In this document: one piece after another, positions 1 to 9,200 of the stretch
Numbering within the stretch: the stretch's first letter is position 1
Layout: every line of letters starts with the position of its first letter
Assembly: GCF_007989825.1 (NCBI RefSeq)
Contig: NZ_BJUA01000001.1
Coordinates: 186,001 to 250,000, forward strand
From: Cellulomonas persica
Lineage (GTDB): Bacteria > Actinomycetota > Actinomycetes > Actinomycetales > Cellulomonadaceae
DNA: 64,000 bases
Reading direction: 5' to 3'
Program-made: the position numbers and the translations under genes
The notes under the pieces: model-generated
Told to the model about the DNA's origin: nothing
What the model saw: only the letters and a program-made list of their open reading frames with translations
Database searches by the model: none

Positions 1-110
1 GCACGACGGCGTGCCCTCCTCGGTCCCCGCCGACCGACGCCCCGAGCGGAGCCCGAGGGACGCCCTTGAGACGGCGCCGCCGACCAGCGCGGTCGCGCAC
101 GGGTGTGAGC

Positions 111-116
111 GACAAT
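111..116 (+). promoter_or_regulatory. Putative -10 element of luxS-mtnN
   Basis: The hexamer GACAAT lies 30 bases before the luxS ATG and fits an actinobacterial -10 loosely. A GGGAG ribosome-binding site follows at 136-140. I see no convincing -35. This is inference from spacing only. Confidence 0.3.
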
Positions 117-146
117 GGCGGCCGTCGCCGACCTTGGGAGCACCTG

Positions 147-611
147 ATGACCGACCGCATGAACGTCGAGTCCTTCAACCTCGACCACCGCACCGTCGTC
201 GCGCCCTACGTGCGCCTCGCCGACGCGAAGGCCCTCCCGGCGGGCGACGTGATCGAGAAGTACGACGTGCGGTTCACGCAGCCGAACGTCGCGCACCTCG
301 AGATGCCGACCGTGCACTCGCTCGAGCACCTGTTCGCGGAGCACTCGCGCAACCACACCGACCGCGTGATCGACTTCTCCCCGATGGGCTGCCAGACCGG
401 CTTCTACCTCACGCTCGCCGGGACCTGGGTCTACGAGGACGTGCTCGCGCTCGTCGAGGCGACGCTGCAGGACGTGCTCGGTGCGCAGGAGGTCCCGGCC
501 GCGAACGAGGTGCAGTGCGGCTGGGGCGCCAACCACTCGCTCACCGGCGCGCAGGACGCTGCGCGGGAGTTCCTCGCGCGCCGCGCCGAGTGGTCGACGG
601 TGACCGCGTGA
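147..611 (+). CDS. luxS: S-ribosylhomocysteine lyase LuxS
   Basis: LuxS cleaves S-ribosylhomocysteine to homocysteine and 4,5-dihydroxy-2,3-pentanedione, the precursor of autoinducer-2, in the cytoplasmic activated-methyl cycle. The 154 residues match the family length. The metal ligands are visible: HSLEH at residues 57-61 and Cys124 in EVQCGWG. The catalytic cysteine is Cys82 in [10 protein letters not shown]. The ATG at 147 has GGGAG seven bases upstream; an earlier in-frame start would add an unrelated Arg-rich stretch. The stop overlaps the GTG of the nucleosidase gene by four bases (GTGA). Together the two genes encode both steps from S-adenosylhomocysteine to homocysteine. Identification is secure; whether AI-2 is used as a signal here is unknown. 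Confidence 0.96.
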   Translation: MTDRMNVESFNLDHRTVVAPYVRLADAKALPAGDVIEKYDVRFTQPNVAHLEMPTVHSLEHLFAEHSRNHTDRVIDFSPMGCQTGFYLTLAGTWVYEDVLALVEATLQDVLGAQEVPAANEVQCGWGANHSLTGAQDAAREFLARRAEWSTVTA

Positions 612-1396
612 GCGCGACGCCGGACCGCGGTACGACGGCCGGGTCGAGCCACCCGCTCGACGCGGTCGTCGTCGTCGCTATGCCCGTCGAGGCCGACGCG
701 TTCGTCGCGGTCGCCGACGAGGCCGGTGCCCCCCAGGAGGCGCCGGCCGGTGCGGAGCACCGCGTCCTGACCCTCGCGGGTCGTCGCGTGCTGCTCGTAC
801 GAGCAGGGATCGGGCTGGTCAACGCCGCCTCGGCCGCCGCCGTCGCGCTCGCCGCGCACCCCGCCTCGCTCCTCGTCAGCGGCGGCAGCGCGGGCGGGCT
901 CGGCCTGGGCGTCCGCGTCGGTGACGTCGTCGTCGGCGACCAGCACGTGCACACCGGCGCCGACGCGCGTGCGTTCGGGTACGTGCTCGGGCAGGTGCCC
1001 GGCATGCCGGCGACGTACCCCGCGGACGCGACCGTGCGCACGATCGCGCTCGCGACGGCCGGCACGCTCGCGCCGTGGGCGACCGCACCCACGCAGGTGC
1101 GCGTGCTCGACGGCGACGTCGTCTCCGGCGACGTGTTCGTCGACGCCGAGCGCGTCGCCGGCGTGCGGGAGGCGTTCCCGCAGGCGCTCGCCACCGACAT
1201 GGAGTCGGCCGCGCTCGCGCAGGTCGCGCACCGGTTCGGTGTGCCGTTCCTCTCGGTGCGCGGGATCAGCGACCTGTGCAGCCCGGTCGAGGCGGGCGAG
1301 TTCGCGACGCACGTCGACGACGCCGCCGACCGGTCCGCGGTCGTCGTGCGCGAGACGTTGCGCGCCCTGGCGATGCACCCCGCGCCGGTCGTCTGA
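608..1396 (+). CDS. mtnN: 5'-methylthioadenosine/S-adenosylhomocysteine nucleosidase
   Basis: This enzyme (Pfs/MtnN type, nucleoside phosphorylase fold) removes adenine from S-adenosylhomocysteine and methylthioadenosine, producing the S-ribosylhomocysteine that LuxS uses. Visible family features are AMPVEADAF near residue 24 (the Glu region at the active site), the Gly-rich SGGSAGGLG turn, [13 protein letters not shown] (the Met-Glu ribose-binding pair) and GISDLC with the catalytic Asp. At 262 residues it is somewhat longer than the roughly 230 of E. coli MtnN, with about 15 extra N-terminal residues. The GTG start overlaps the luxS stop, so translation is probably coupled. A futalosine-hydrolase role is a less likely alternative given the LuxS partner. 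Confidence 0.9.
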   Translation: MSATPDRGTTAGSSHPLDAVVVVAMPVEADAFVAVADEAGAPQEAPAGAEHRVLTLAGRRVLLVRAGIGLVNAASAAAVALAAHPASLLVSGGSAGGLGLGVRVGDVVVGDQHVHTGADARAFGYVLGQVPGMPATYPADATVRTIALATAGTLAPWATAPTQVRVLDGDVVSGDVFVDAERVAGVREAFPQALATDMESAALAQVAHRFGVPFLSVRGISDLCSPVEAGEFATHVDDAADRSAVVVRETLRALAMHPAPVV

Positions 1397-1434
1397 CGAG
1401 ACCCGTCACCCGGCCTCACCCGCACGGCGCTCGA

Positions 1435-1494
1435 TGCAGGAGTGGATGCAGGGTTGGTGCCTCGTGCGAGCACCGACCCTGCACTCGTCCTGCA
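1435..1494. repeat. Long imperfect hairpin after luxS-mtnN
   Basis: About 26 bases beginning TGCAGGA pair with a right arm ending TCCTGCA, around the small loop GTGC at 1464-1467. There are only a few mismatches or bulges. It lies 38 bases after the mtnN stop and has no U-tract. It could be an intrinsic terminator of the GC-rich actinobacterial kind or a small mobile palindrome. The pairing is seen directly; the role is inferred. Confidence 0.6.
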
Positions 1495-1658
1495 TGCACG
1501 CCCTCCGGGCGGCTTCGGGCGTCTCCGCGGGCGTCGGGTCGCCGATCTCACCCGGGGCGGGGCGTGTCGTTCCGGCCGCCACGGTGCCACGCTGGACGGG
1601 ACCCGCCCGCCGGGCAGGCGGTCGGGCGACGAGCGTCGGCACGAACGGGGGCACGACG

Positions 1659-2123
1659 ATGACGACGTACCTGCGACTGGAGTCGATCGACGGCGACGCC
1701 GCCTCGCGCGGCCACGAGAAGTGGATCGAGGTCGACAGCATCAGCTGGGGCGCAGCCGCGGCGACGAGCGCGGGCTCGGGTCGCGCGAGCGGCAGGGTCA
1801 CACCCGAGCCGCTGCGGCTCACCACCCGACCCGGGCGCCACTCCCCTGGCGTGCTCCGCGCGCTCCTCGACGGGACGAAGGTGCCCTCGGCACGCGTCGA
1901 GCGGACCGCCGGCGGCGAGCAGGAGGTCACCGTCGAGCGGTGGGAGCTCACCAACGCGCGCGTCGTCGCCCACACGCGCGACGTCGCCGACGACGCGGGG
2001 ACCGAGTCGATCACCCTCGAGTACGGACGCGTCGCCTACAGCGTCATCCTGCGGACGGCGAGCGGGAAGGTCGGCAAGACGTTCACCACCGCCTGGGACA
2101 CCGCGACAGGCATCGTCACCTGA
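1659..2123 (+). CDS. Hcp-family (type VI tube-like) protein
   Basis: The 154-residue product aligns in pattern with the Hcp family (PF05638). It shows an N-terminal YLRLESIDGDA strand, a WIEVDSISWG motif, a Gly/Ser-rich loop, a 'TKVPSARVERTAGGEQEVTVERWEL' type region (given here only as a recognisable pattern between residues 72 and 96) and a C-terminal TFTTAWD. Hcp proteins form hexameric rings that stack into the type VI secretion tube, but homologues also occur in Gram-positive bacteria that lack that machine. No other type VI gene is present here. The ATG has GGGGG 8 bases upstream. No signal peptide is visible. The function in this host is unknown; a ring-forming structural or phage-tail-like role is inference. 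Confidence 0.7.
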   Translation: MTTYLRLESIDGDAASRGHEKWIEVDSISWGAAAATSAGSGRASGRVTPEPLRLTTRPGRHSPGVLRALLDGTKVPSARVERTAGGEQEVTVERWELTNARVVAHTRDVADDAGTESITLEYGRVAYSVILRTASGKVGKTFTTAWDTATGIVT

Positions 2124-2136
2124 CCCGCAGCGCGGC

Positions 2137-4863
2137 TCAACGCGGGCGCCGCGCCAGGGCCGCGTCGATCTGCGGGTCGCCGAGCCTGCCGAGCCAGTCG
2201 AGCAGGTCCGGGTAGGTCGACGGGTTCGAGGCGAGGTGCACGCGCAGCTCGGGCGCCTGCGCGGCGATCGCCGCCAGCACCTCGAGCTCGGTCGACGGGT
2301 CCAGGGCCTGCTCCGCGGTGTACGGGTGCGGCGGCACCGGCGCGTCGCCCCCGTGCGGCGCGGGCGCCGCCTCGGTGGCCGCGACCGACCCGCTGCCGAG
2401 GTCCTCGGGCACCGCGATGGCGACCGTCTGGTCGAGCGCCCTCTGGCCGGGTGCCATCTGGTCGGGAGCGTGCGGCTGCTCAGGCACCGGCTCGCTGTCG
2501 AGGCTCGAGTACTCGTCGAACCAGGTGCTGCCCTCGTCGTCCGACGAGCCGTCACCCGGCACGTGCTCCCCGGGCGCGACGTGCGCCTCGGGCTGCTCGG
2601 GCGCGACAGCCTCAGCGGGGACCGCACGCGGGTGCGTCGTCTCGTCGACGCCCTCGTCCTCGTCGTCGGCGCGGTCGTCGGCGCGGACGGCAGGCCTGTC
2701 GTCGGCAGGTGCGGCAGCACCGTCGTCAGCAGGCTCGGCAGCACCACCGGCCGTGGCGACCACCACCGGCACGGCACCCGCGGACGACGGCGACTGCACA
2801 CCGACGTTGCCCAGGTCCTTGTGCTGCTGGGCAGCGGCTGCGGGATGCTCGGGCGTCGCGAGCGGCGGCTCCGGCTCGGCGTCGTCCCACGCGGGTCGTG
2901 GACCACCGCCGTGCGCGGCGAACCACGCGCGCACCGGGGCAGGGCCCAGCAGCGCGATCGCGACGAGCGCGGGCAGGCCGAACGCCACGAGCAGCAGCGG
3001 CAGGTCGACGGTCGTCGTCCAGCCGTACGAACGCTGCTGCGCCGCGAGGACGACGGCCACGATGCCGAGCGCCACGACGACGAGCGTGAGCGCGAGGGCG
3101 GTGGCGCGCGTCGGCTGCGTGGCGTCGAACAGCGCCCGGGCGATCAGCGCCGCGACGCCGCACGCGGCCACCACGAGCATGAGCTGGACGCGCCAGCCGT
3201 CGACCCCGTTGCGCTGGGTCGCGAGCGTGACCAGGACGATCAGCTGCACGAGCGCGATCGCGCCGGCCACGAGCGCGATGCTGAGCCAGGCACGCGACGC
3301 CGCCGCGAACCAGCCCTGCTCGGCACTCACGTCGGGCCGCACGAGCCGCCGCCAGATCGGGCTCAGCACGAGCACGCCCGCCGTCGGCAGGATCACGTAG
3401 CCCGCGTTCCCCAGCGCGGCGGAGGTCGCGGAGTGGAACCCCGAGTCCGCCTGCTCGTGGTTGAGCGGGGCGTACAGCACGAAGGTCGCCGCCGCCGTGG
3501 CCGCGACCGCGACGAGCACCCGGCGCCACGGCCCGTGACCACGCAGCACACCGATCAGCGGACCGGCGGCGACGGCAGTGACGAGCAGCGCGGACACGAC
3601 GAGTGCCCCGATGCCGGCTCCCGCGGCCGCGGTGCGGACGTACCTCGAGGCGTCCACGAGCAGCGTGACGAGCCCGACGAACTGCACGACGACCGCCGTG
3701 CCCAGGAGCGCGGCGAGCGCGCGCCGGGTCCAGAGGGTCACGAGCTCGACGGTCCGGGCACTGCGCAGCTCGGCCGACCGCGGGCTCGCCGCGAGCGCGG
3801 CACCCGCCAGACCGATCGCGACCGCCGGGCCGACGCCGCCGGGAACCGATCCGGTCGCCGGTCCCTCTGAGAACGCCACGCTCATGTCCAGCACCAGGTA
3901 GACCAGCACGAGCAGGGCGAACGGCGCGTTCGCGAGCGCGCGGGCGCCCAGCACGGTCCTGTTCGTCCACCCGCGCGGCAGCGCCCCGGAGCGCGCCAGG
4001 TAGAACAGCGAGAGCGACAGGATCGAGACGATCGTCACGAGGACGACCTCGATGCGCTCGCTCGCGGTGTACCGGAAGTCCCAGCCGAGTCCGAGCGCGA
4101 CGAGCAGCAGCACGAGAGCCAGGGCGTCGGTCACGTAGTCCCGCGCCGGGACGCCGTGGAACGCGCTCGCCCGCGTGGCGGTCGGTGCGCCCGGCGCGGG
4201 GTGCGCGTGCGTCGAGGCCGGTGGGCCGCCGTACGTCCCCGGGCCGTAGCCCGCAGCGGCGCCCGCCGACGGGTGGCCCGGCGGGTACCCGCCGGCCGGG
4301 TAGCCCTGCGGCGGGTACGGCGGCTGCGAGTGGGGCTGCGGCGCGTACGGCTGCTGCGCGTACGGCTGCTGAAGGTAGGGCTGCTGGGGGTAGGGCTGCT
4401 GGGCGTAGGGACCCTGCGGGTAGGGCTGCGGGTACGGCTGCGCAGCGTGGGGCGGCTGCGCCGGGAACGGCGGCTGCGCTGCAGGAGGCTGCGCAGGCGG
4501 GTACCCCGCGGGACCGGCGGGTCCCTGCGCCGGGTCGGCGGTCGGGTAGGGGTAACCCGGGTAGTACCCGGACGCGTAGCCCGGCGCCGCGGAGCCCGGA
4601 GGCGGGGGGTACCCGCCCTGGACGAACGGGTAGCCCTCGGGATACGTCGACGGTGCCTGACCCGGCTCCGCAGAGGCCGGCGCGGAGTGCGTCTCGGCCT
4701 CGGCGCTCGTCGGCCGGTCGGCCGTCGCGCTCAGCGCTGCCGGGTCCGTGGTCGTCGGGTCGGCGGACGACGCCTGCACGTGCTCGTCGGCCGGGCCGCG
4801 CTGCTCGTCCGGCGCGCCGCGCTGCTCGTCCGGCGCGCCGCGCTGCTCGTCGGGGTTGCTCAT
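2137..4863 (-). CDS. Large multi-pass membrane protein with Pro/Tyr-rich N-terminus and leucine-rich-repeat-variant C-terminus
   Basis: The 908-residue product has four regions. Residues 1-30 hold three near-identical DEQRG(A/P) repeats. Residues about 60-225 are a low-complexity tract rich in Pro, Tyr, Gln and Gly (PYAQQPYAPQ type). Residues about 250-650 contain roughly ten to twelve hydrophobic helices. An acidic linker then leads to a C-terminal domain from about residue 845 (STELEVLAAIAAQ...ASNPSTYPDLLDWLGRLGDPQIDAAL). That last part matches the variant leucine-rich-repeat domain seen in actinobacterial proteins. The ATG at 4863 is preceded by AAGGAG. No function is known; an envelope scaffold or signalling role is only a guess. 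Confidence 0.75.
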   Translation of the reverse strand: MSNPDEQRGAPDEQRGAPDEQRGPADEHVQASSADPTTTDPAALSATADRPTSAEAETHSAPASAEPGQAPSTYPEGYPFVQGGYPPPPGSAAPGYASGYYPGYPYPTADPAQGPAGPAGYPPAQPPAAQPPFPAQPPHAAQPYPQPYPQGPYAQQPYPQQPYLQQPYAQQPYAPQPHSQPPYPPQGYPAGGYPPGHPSAGAAAGYGPGTYGGPPASTHAHPAPGAPTATRASAFHGVPARDYVTDALALVLLLVALGLGWDFRYTASERIEVVLVTIVSILSLSLFYLARSGALPRGWTNRTVLGARALANAPFALLVLVYLVLDMSVAFSEGPATGSVPGGVGPAVAIGLAGAALAASPRSAELRSARTVELVTLWTRRALAALLGTAVVVQFVGLVTLLVDASRYVRTAAAGAGIGALVVSALLVTAVAAGPLIGVLRGHGPWRRVLVAVAATAAATFVLYAPLNHEQADSGFHSATSAALGNAGYVILPTAGVLVLSPIWRRLVRPDVSAEQGWFAAASRAWLSIALVAGAIALVQLIVLVTLATQRNGVDGWRVQLMLVVAACGVAALIARALFDATQPTRATALALTLVVVALGIVAVVLAAQQRSYGWTTTVDLPLLLVAFGLPALVAIALLGPAPVRAWFAAHGGGPRPAWDDAEPEPPLATPEHPAAAAQQHKDLGNVGVQSPSSAGAVPVVVATAGGAAEPADDGAAAPADDRPAVRADDRADDEDEGVDETTHPRAVPAEAVAPEQPEAHVAPGEHVPGDGSSDDEGSTWFDEYSSLDSEPVPEQPHAPDQMAPGQRALDQTVAIAVPEDLGSGSVAATEAAPAPHGGDAPVPPHPYTAEQALDPSTELEVLAAIAAQAPELRVHLASNPSTYPDLLDWLGRLGDPQIDAALARRPR
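4801..4856 (-). repeat. Three 21-bp tandem repeats encoding DEQRGAP
   Basis: Three near-perfect 21-bp copies read as GCTGCTCGTCCGGCGCGCCGC on the plus strand encode the DEQRGAP repeats at the N-terminus of the membrane protein. Copy number is likely to vary by slippage (inference). Confidence 0.75.
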
Positions 4864-4916
4864 CGTCGCGCTCCTTCGTCGCCTGCACACACGTGTGACC
4901 ACGCCGTTCGCACGCG

Positions 4917-4922
4917 ACTGTA
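4917..4922 (-). promoter_or_regulatory. Putative -10 (TACAGT) of the LRV membrane protein gene
   Basis: On the minus strand TACAGT lies about 54 bases before the ATG. The 10-bp palindrome CACACGTGTG at 4888-4897 falls in the predicted leader and could be an operator. Weak, position-based evidence. Confidence 0.3.
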
Positions 4923-5025
4923 TCGGGCCCGGCTCGCTGCCGGTGTCCGGTTCGTCACCCTCGGGGCCGTCTGCGGCGTACCCCCCGGCCGGTGCCGGGG
5001 CCTCGGCCGGGACGACCGGGGCGCG

Positions 5026-6156
5026 TCACGCGGCGCGTCGCTCCAGCAGCGCAGCGACCTCGTAGTGCGTGGTCTGGGGGAACATGTCGAACAGCCGCAC
5101 TTCGCGCACCGCGAGCGACGGCATGGCCGCCAGGTCCCGCGCGAGCGAGACCGCGTTGCAGGACGAGTAGACGACGCGCTCGACGCCCGACGTCTCGAGC
5201 CAGCGCGCGAGGTCGGCGCCGATCCCGCGCCGCGGCGGGTTCACGACGACGAGGTCGGGCGCGTGCGGCTGCGCGAGGGCCCACGCGGTGGCGTCGGCGG
5301 CGACGAACGTCGCAGCCCGGCCGAGCTCGCCCGCGGTGGCGGCCGCGCTCGCGACGGCCTCCTCGCTCGTCTCGACGCCGACGACGTGCGGCGCGTGCAG
5401 GTGCAGCGCGAACCCGCCGACGCCGCAGTACAGGTCCCAGACGCTCGTCGGACGACTGGCCTGCACCCACTGCGCGGCCTGGCGGTAGAGCGCGGCGGTG
5501 ACCACGGTGTTCGTCTGGAAGAAGCTGCGCGGACGCAGGTGCAGCGCGACCCCGTCGACGTCCATCGTGAGCGTCTGCTGCTCGGTGAGGGGGATCTCGA
5601 GGTCGCCCTCGAGCACGGCCTTGTGCTCGGGGAGGATGTTCGCGGAGACCACCGCGAGGGCGGGGAGCTCCGCGAGCAGGCTCGGCAGGTGCTTGCGGAT
5701 GCGGGTGACCGCCTCCTGCGAACGCAGGACGAAGCGGAGCATGAGCGCGCCGTCGGGCGCCTGGGTCACGAGCACGTGCTTGAGCTCGCCGCGCCGCGCG
5801 GGCACGTCGTACGGCTCGATCGCCGCGCGCGTGACGAACCTGGCCACGGCCGGGAACGCCGCCCGCAGGTCCGGTGGGTACAGGCCGCAGCCCTGCAGGT
5901 CGACCCCGCGTCCGGCGGCGTCGAGGATCCCCAGCGTGGGCTCGGCGACGGTCCCCGCGACGACCATCTTCGCCTTGTTGCGGAACGCCGCCTCGGGGCT
6001 GGCGACCGGCGGGAGCCACACGGTCGTGCCCGCGTCGCTCGCGGCGGCGAGCAGTCCGCGCGCGTGCTCCTGCTTGTGCACGAGCTGCTCGGCGTAGCTG
6101 CGGCCCATCCAGGTGCACGACCGGCACGCACCCGCGTCGAAGTAGGAGCACCGCAC
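5026..6156 (-). CDS. rlmC: 23S rRNA (uracil-C5)-methyltransferase, RlmC/RumB type
   Basis: The 376-residue protein is the length of E. coli RlmC and has its layout. Cys residues near the start (RCSYF...GACRSC) plus LQGCGLYPP form the iron-sulfur site. SAM binding shows as WDLYCGVGGFALHL, and NPPRRG and the catalytic cysteine loop YSSCNAVSLARDL follow. No TRAM domain precedes it, which favours RumB over RumA or TrmA. It methylates a 23S rRNA uridine (U747 in E. coli) using S-adenosylmethionine. The GTG at 6156 puts the first cysteine at residue 3, as in the family; the longer upstream frame is antisense to recC. The gene is divergent from recCBD with about 60 bp between. Confidence 0.9.
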   Translation of the reverse strand: MRCSYFDAGACRSCTWMGRSYAEQLVHKQEHARGLLAAASDAGTTVWLPPVASPEAAFRNKAKMVVAGTVAEPTLGILDAAGRGVDLQGCGLYPPDLRAAFPAVARFVTRAAIEPYDVPARRGELKHVLVTQAPDGALMLRFVLRSQEAVTRIRKHLPSLLAELPALAVVSANILPEHKAVLEGDLEIPLTEQQTLTMDVDGVALHLRPRSFFQTNTVVTAALYRQAAQWVQASRPTSVWDLYCGVGGFALHLHAPHVVGVETSEEAVASAAATAGELGRAATFVAADATAWALAQPHAPDLVVVNPPRRGIGADLARWLETSGVERVVYSSCNAVSLARDLAAMPSLAVREVRLFDMFPQTTHYEVAALLERRAA

Positions 6157-6217
6157 GTTCCACAGGGTACGGGCGGGCTCCGCGCGACTGTCACAGCGGG
6201 TGGCTAGGGTGCGGGAC

Positions 6218-9200
6218 GTGGACGACGAGGGCGGCAGCCGGGACGACGCGGGCGGCAGCCGCGACGGCTCGGGCGTCCGCCTCGACACGTCCTCGCGTCG
6301 TCCGGCCAAGCCTGTCCCCACCGGTCGGCTCCGGGTCCACGTCGCGGAGCGGTCGGACGCTCTCGTGGCGGCGCTGGCCGACGAGCTCACGTCACCCGTC
6401 GCGGACCCGTTCGCGGCCGACGTCGTGGCGGTGCCGACGCGCGGGGTGGAGCGCTGGGTGAGCCAGCGGCTCGCGCACCGGCTGGGCGCGGGCGACGGCG
6501 CCGAGGACGGTGTGTGCGCGAACGTGCGGTTCGACTCGCCCGCGCGCGTCGTCGCCGACGTACTGGCCGCGGTCGGGGGTGTCGCACGCGAGGCGGACCC
6601 CTGGCGGCTCGAGAACCTCACGTGGCACGTGCTCGACCTGATCGACGCGCACGCCCACGAGCCGTGGCTCGCGGCCGTCGCGCGCCACGTGGGAGCGACG
6701 CCCGGGTCGGCAGGCGGGTCGGCGCGCGGGTCGGCAGGCGGGTCGGCAGGCGGATCGGCAGGCGGATCGGCACAGCGCGCAGCGGGCGCGGCGCGTCCCG
6801 CGTCGGCGCCGGACGACGACGAGCTGCGCGCGGGTCGTCGGCTGCACCTGGCCCAGCGCGTCGCCCGGCTGCTGGTCGCGTACGACTCGGGGCGTCCGAC
6901 GCTGGCCCACGCCTGGACCGCGGGCGTCGACGAGGACGGCGCGGGCGCTCCGCTGGCACCCGACCTGGCGTGGCAGCCGGTCCTGTGGCGTCTGCTCGTC
7001 GACCGGCTCGGACCGCCGCCGAGCGTGCGGCTCGACGAGGCCGCGGCTCTGCTCGTCGAGCGACCCGCGCTCGTGGACCTGCCGGAGCGGCTGCACGTGT
7101 TCGGCCCGACGGCCCTGCCCGCGGCGCACCTGACGGTGCTGGACGCGCTCGCCCGCGGGCGCGACGTCCACCTGTGGCTCCCGGCACCGTCGCTCGCGCT
7201 GTGGCGGGCCGTCGAGCCCGCTCCGGGCTCGCAGCGCCGGCGCACGCGCCCGGCGGTGGCACAGCACCCGATGCTGCGGTCGATGGCGAACGACTCGGTC
7301 GAGCTCGCGTCGCGCGTCAAGGCGCTCGACCCGCTCGTCCACGAGGTCGCCACGCCGGGGCCCGCGCCGACGCTGCTGGGCGCGCTGCAGGCCCGCCTGC
7401 GCGCGGACGCCCCCGACGAGGCGACGGACTCCACGTCGGCTCCGACGCGCGGCCCGCTCGCGCACGACCGGTCGGTCCAGGTGCACGCGTGCCACGGGCG
7501 GTCGCGACAGGTCGAGGTGCTGCGGGACGTGCTCGTCGGCCTGCTCGCGGACGACCCCACGCTCGAGCCGCGCGACATCGTCGTCATGTGCCCCGACGTC
7601 GAGGCGTTCGCGCCGCTCGTCCACGCGGTGTTCGGCCCGACGCCCGAGGTGCCGGGCGAGGGGACGCTCGCGCAGGAGGCCGCGCCCGAGCACCCCGGCC
7701 GCACGCTGCGCGTCCGCATCGCCGACCGTTCCCCCGCACGTGCGAACCCCGTGCTCGCGGTGCTGGCGACGCTCCTCGAGCTCGCCGACTCGCGCGTCAC
7801 GGCCTCGGCGGTCGTCGACCTCGCGGGTCAGGAGCCCGTGCGGCGGCGGTTCGCGCTGGACGACGAGGCGCTCGACCGGCTGCGGGCGTGGGCGCTCGAG
7901 TCGGGCGTGCACTGGGGTGAGGACGTCGAGAGGCGCGCACGGTTCCACCTCGGGGCGGTGCCGCAGGGCACGTGGTCAGCGGCGCTCGACCGCCTGCTGC
8001 TCGGCGTCGCGATGGCCGAGGAGGACCAGCGCTTCGTCGGTGCGGTGCTTCCGGTCGACGACGTCGGGTCGTCCGACGTGGTGCTCGTGGGACGCGTCGC
8101 CGAGCTGCTCGACCGGCTCACGGCGGTGCTCGGTGAGCTCGCGGGCGCGCACCCGGCCGCGCACTGGTTCGACGCGATCGAGCGCGCGCTGCTCCTCCTC
8201 ACGTCGGTCGCGCCCACGGACCGCTGGCAGCAGCTCGAGGCGAGCCGCGTGCTCGCCGAGGTGCGGGCGACGGCGACCGAGCACGGCGGGGTGCTGCGGC
8301 TACCGGACGTGGTCGCGCTGCTCGGGCCGCGTCTCGCGGGGCGGCCCACGCGCGCCGGGTTCCGCACGGGTGCGCTCACGGTGTGCTCGCTCGCCCCGAT
8401 GCGCGCGGTGCCGCACCGCGTCGTCGTGCTGCTGGGCATGGACGACGGCGCCTTCCCCCGCGGGGGCCGCCGCGACGGCGACGACGTGCTCGCGCGCGAC
8501 CCGCTCGTCGGCGAGCGCGACCGTCGGCAGGAGGACCGCCAGCTCTTCCTCGACGCGGTGACCGCGGCGACCGACCACCTCGTCGTGCTGTACACGGGCG
8601 CGGACGAGCGGACCGGCGCGCAACGCCCGCCGTGCGTCCCGGTCGGCGAGCTGCTCGACACCCTCGACGGTCCCGCCCTGCTCGACGGCGGCGCGCGCGA
8701 GGCGCTCGTGGTCGAGCACCCGCTGCAGCCGGTCGACCCGCGCGTGTTCGAGCCGGGCGCGCTCGGGCGTCCCGGACCGTTCGGGTTCGATGCGCTCGAC
8801 CTCGCGGCGGCACGCGCGGTCACGTCGGAGCGTGTGCCGCCCGGCCCGCTCGTCCCGGCGCCGCTGCCCGACCCGGTCGACGCCGGCGCGGGCTGCGACC
8901 TCGAGGACCTCGTGCGGGTGCTCGAGCACGCGCCGCGCGCGTTCTTCACGCAGCGGCTCGGCGCGCGGCTGCCGAGCGACACCCCGCAGCTCGACGACCG
9001 CATGCCGCTCGAGCTCGACCCGCTCGCACGCTGGGCCATCGGCGACCGCCTGCTCACCGCGACGCTCGAGGGCGCCGAGGTCGACACCGCCGCCGCAGCC
9101 GAGCGGCGGCGCGGGCACCTGCCGCCTCGCGAGCTGGGCGGTGCGGCGCTCTCGGGGATCCTCGACGACGCCGTCCCCGTGCGCGAGGCGGTCGACCCGT

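Noticed and set aside
5026-7800. A 924-codon methyltransferase fusion
   Set aside because: The part beyond 6156 is antisense to recC; the RlmC family starts at the Cys motif.
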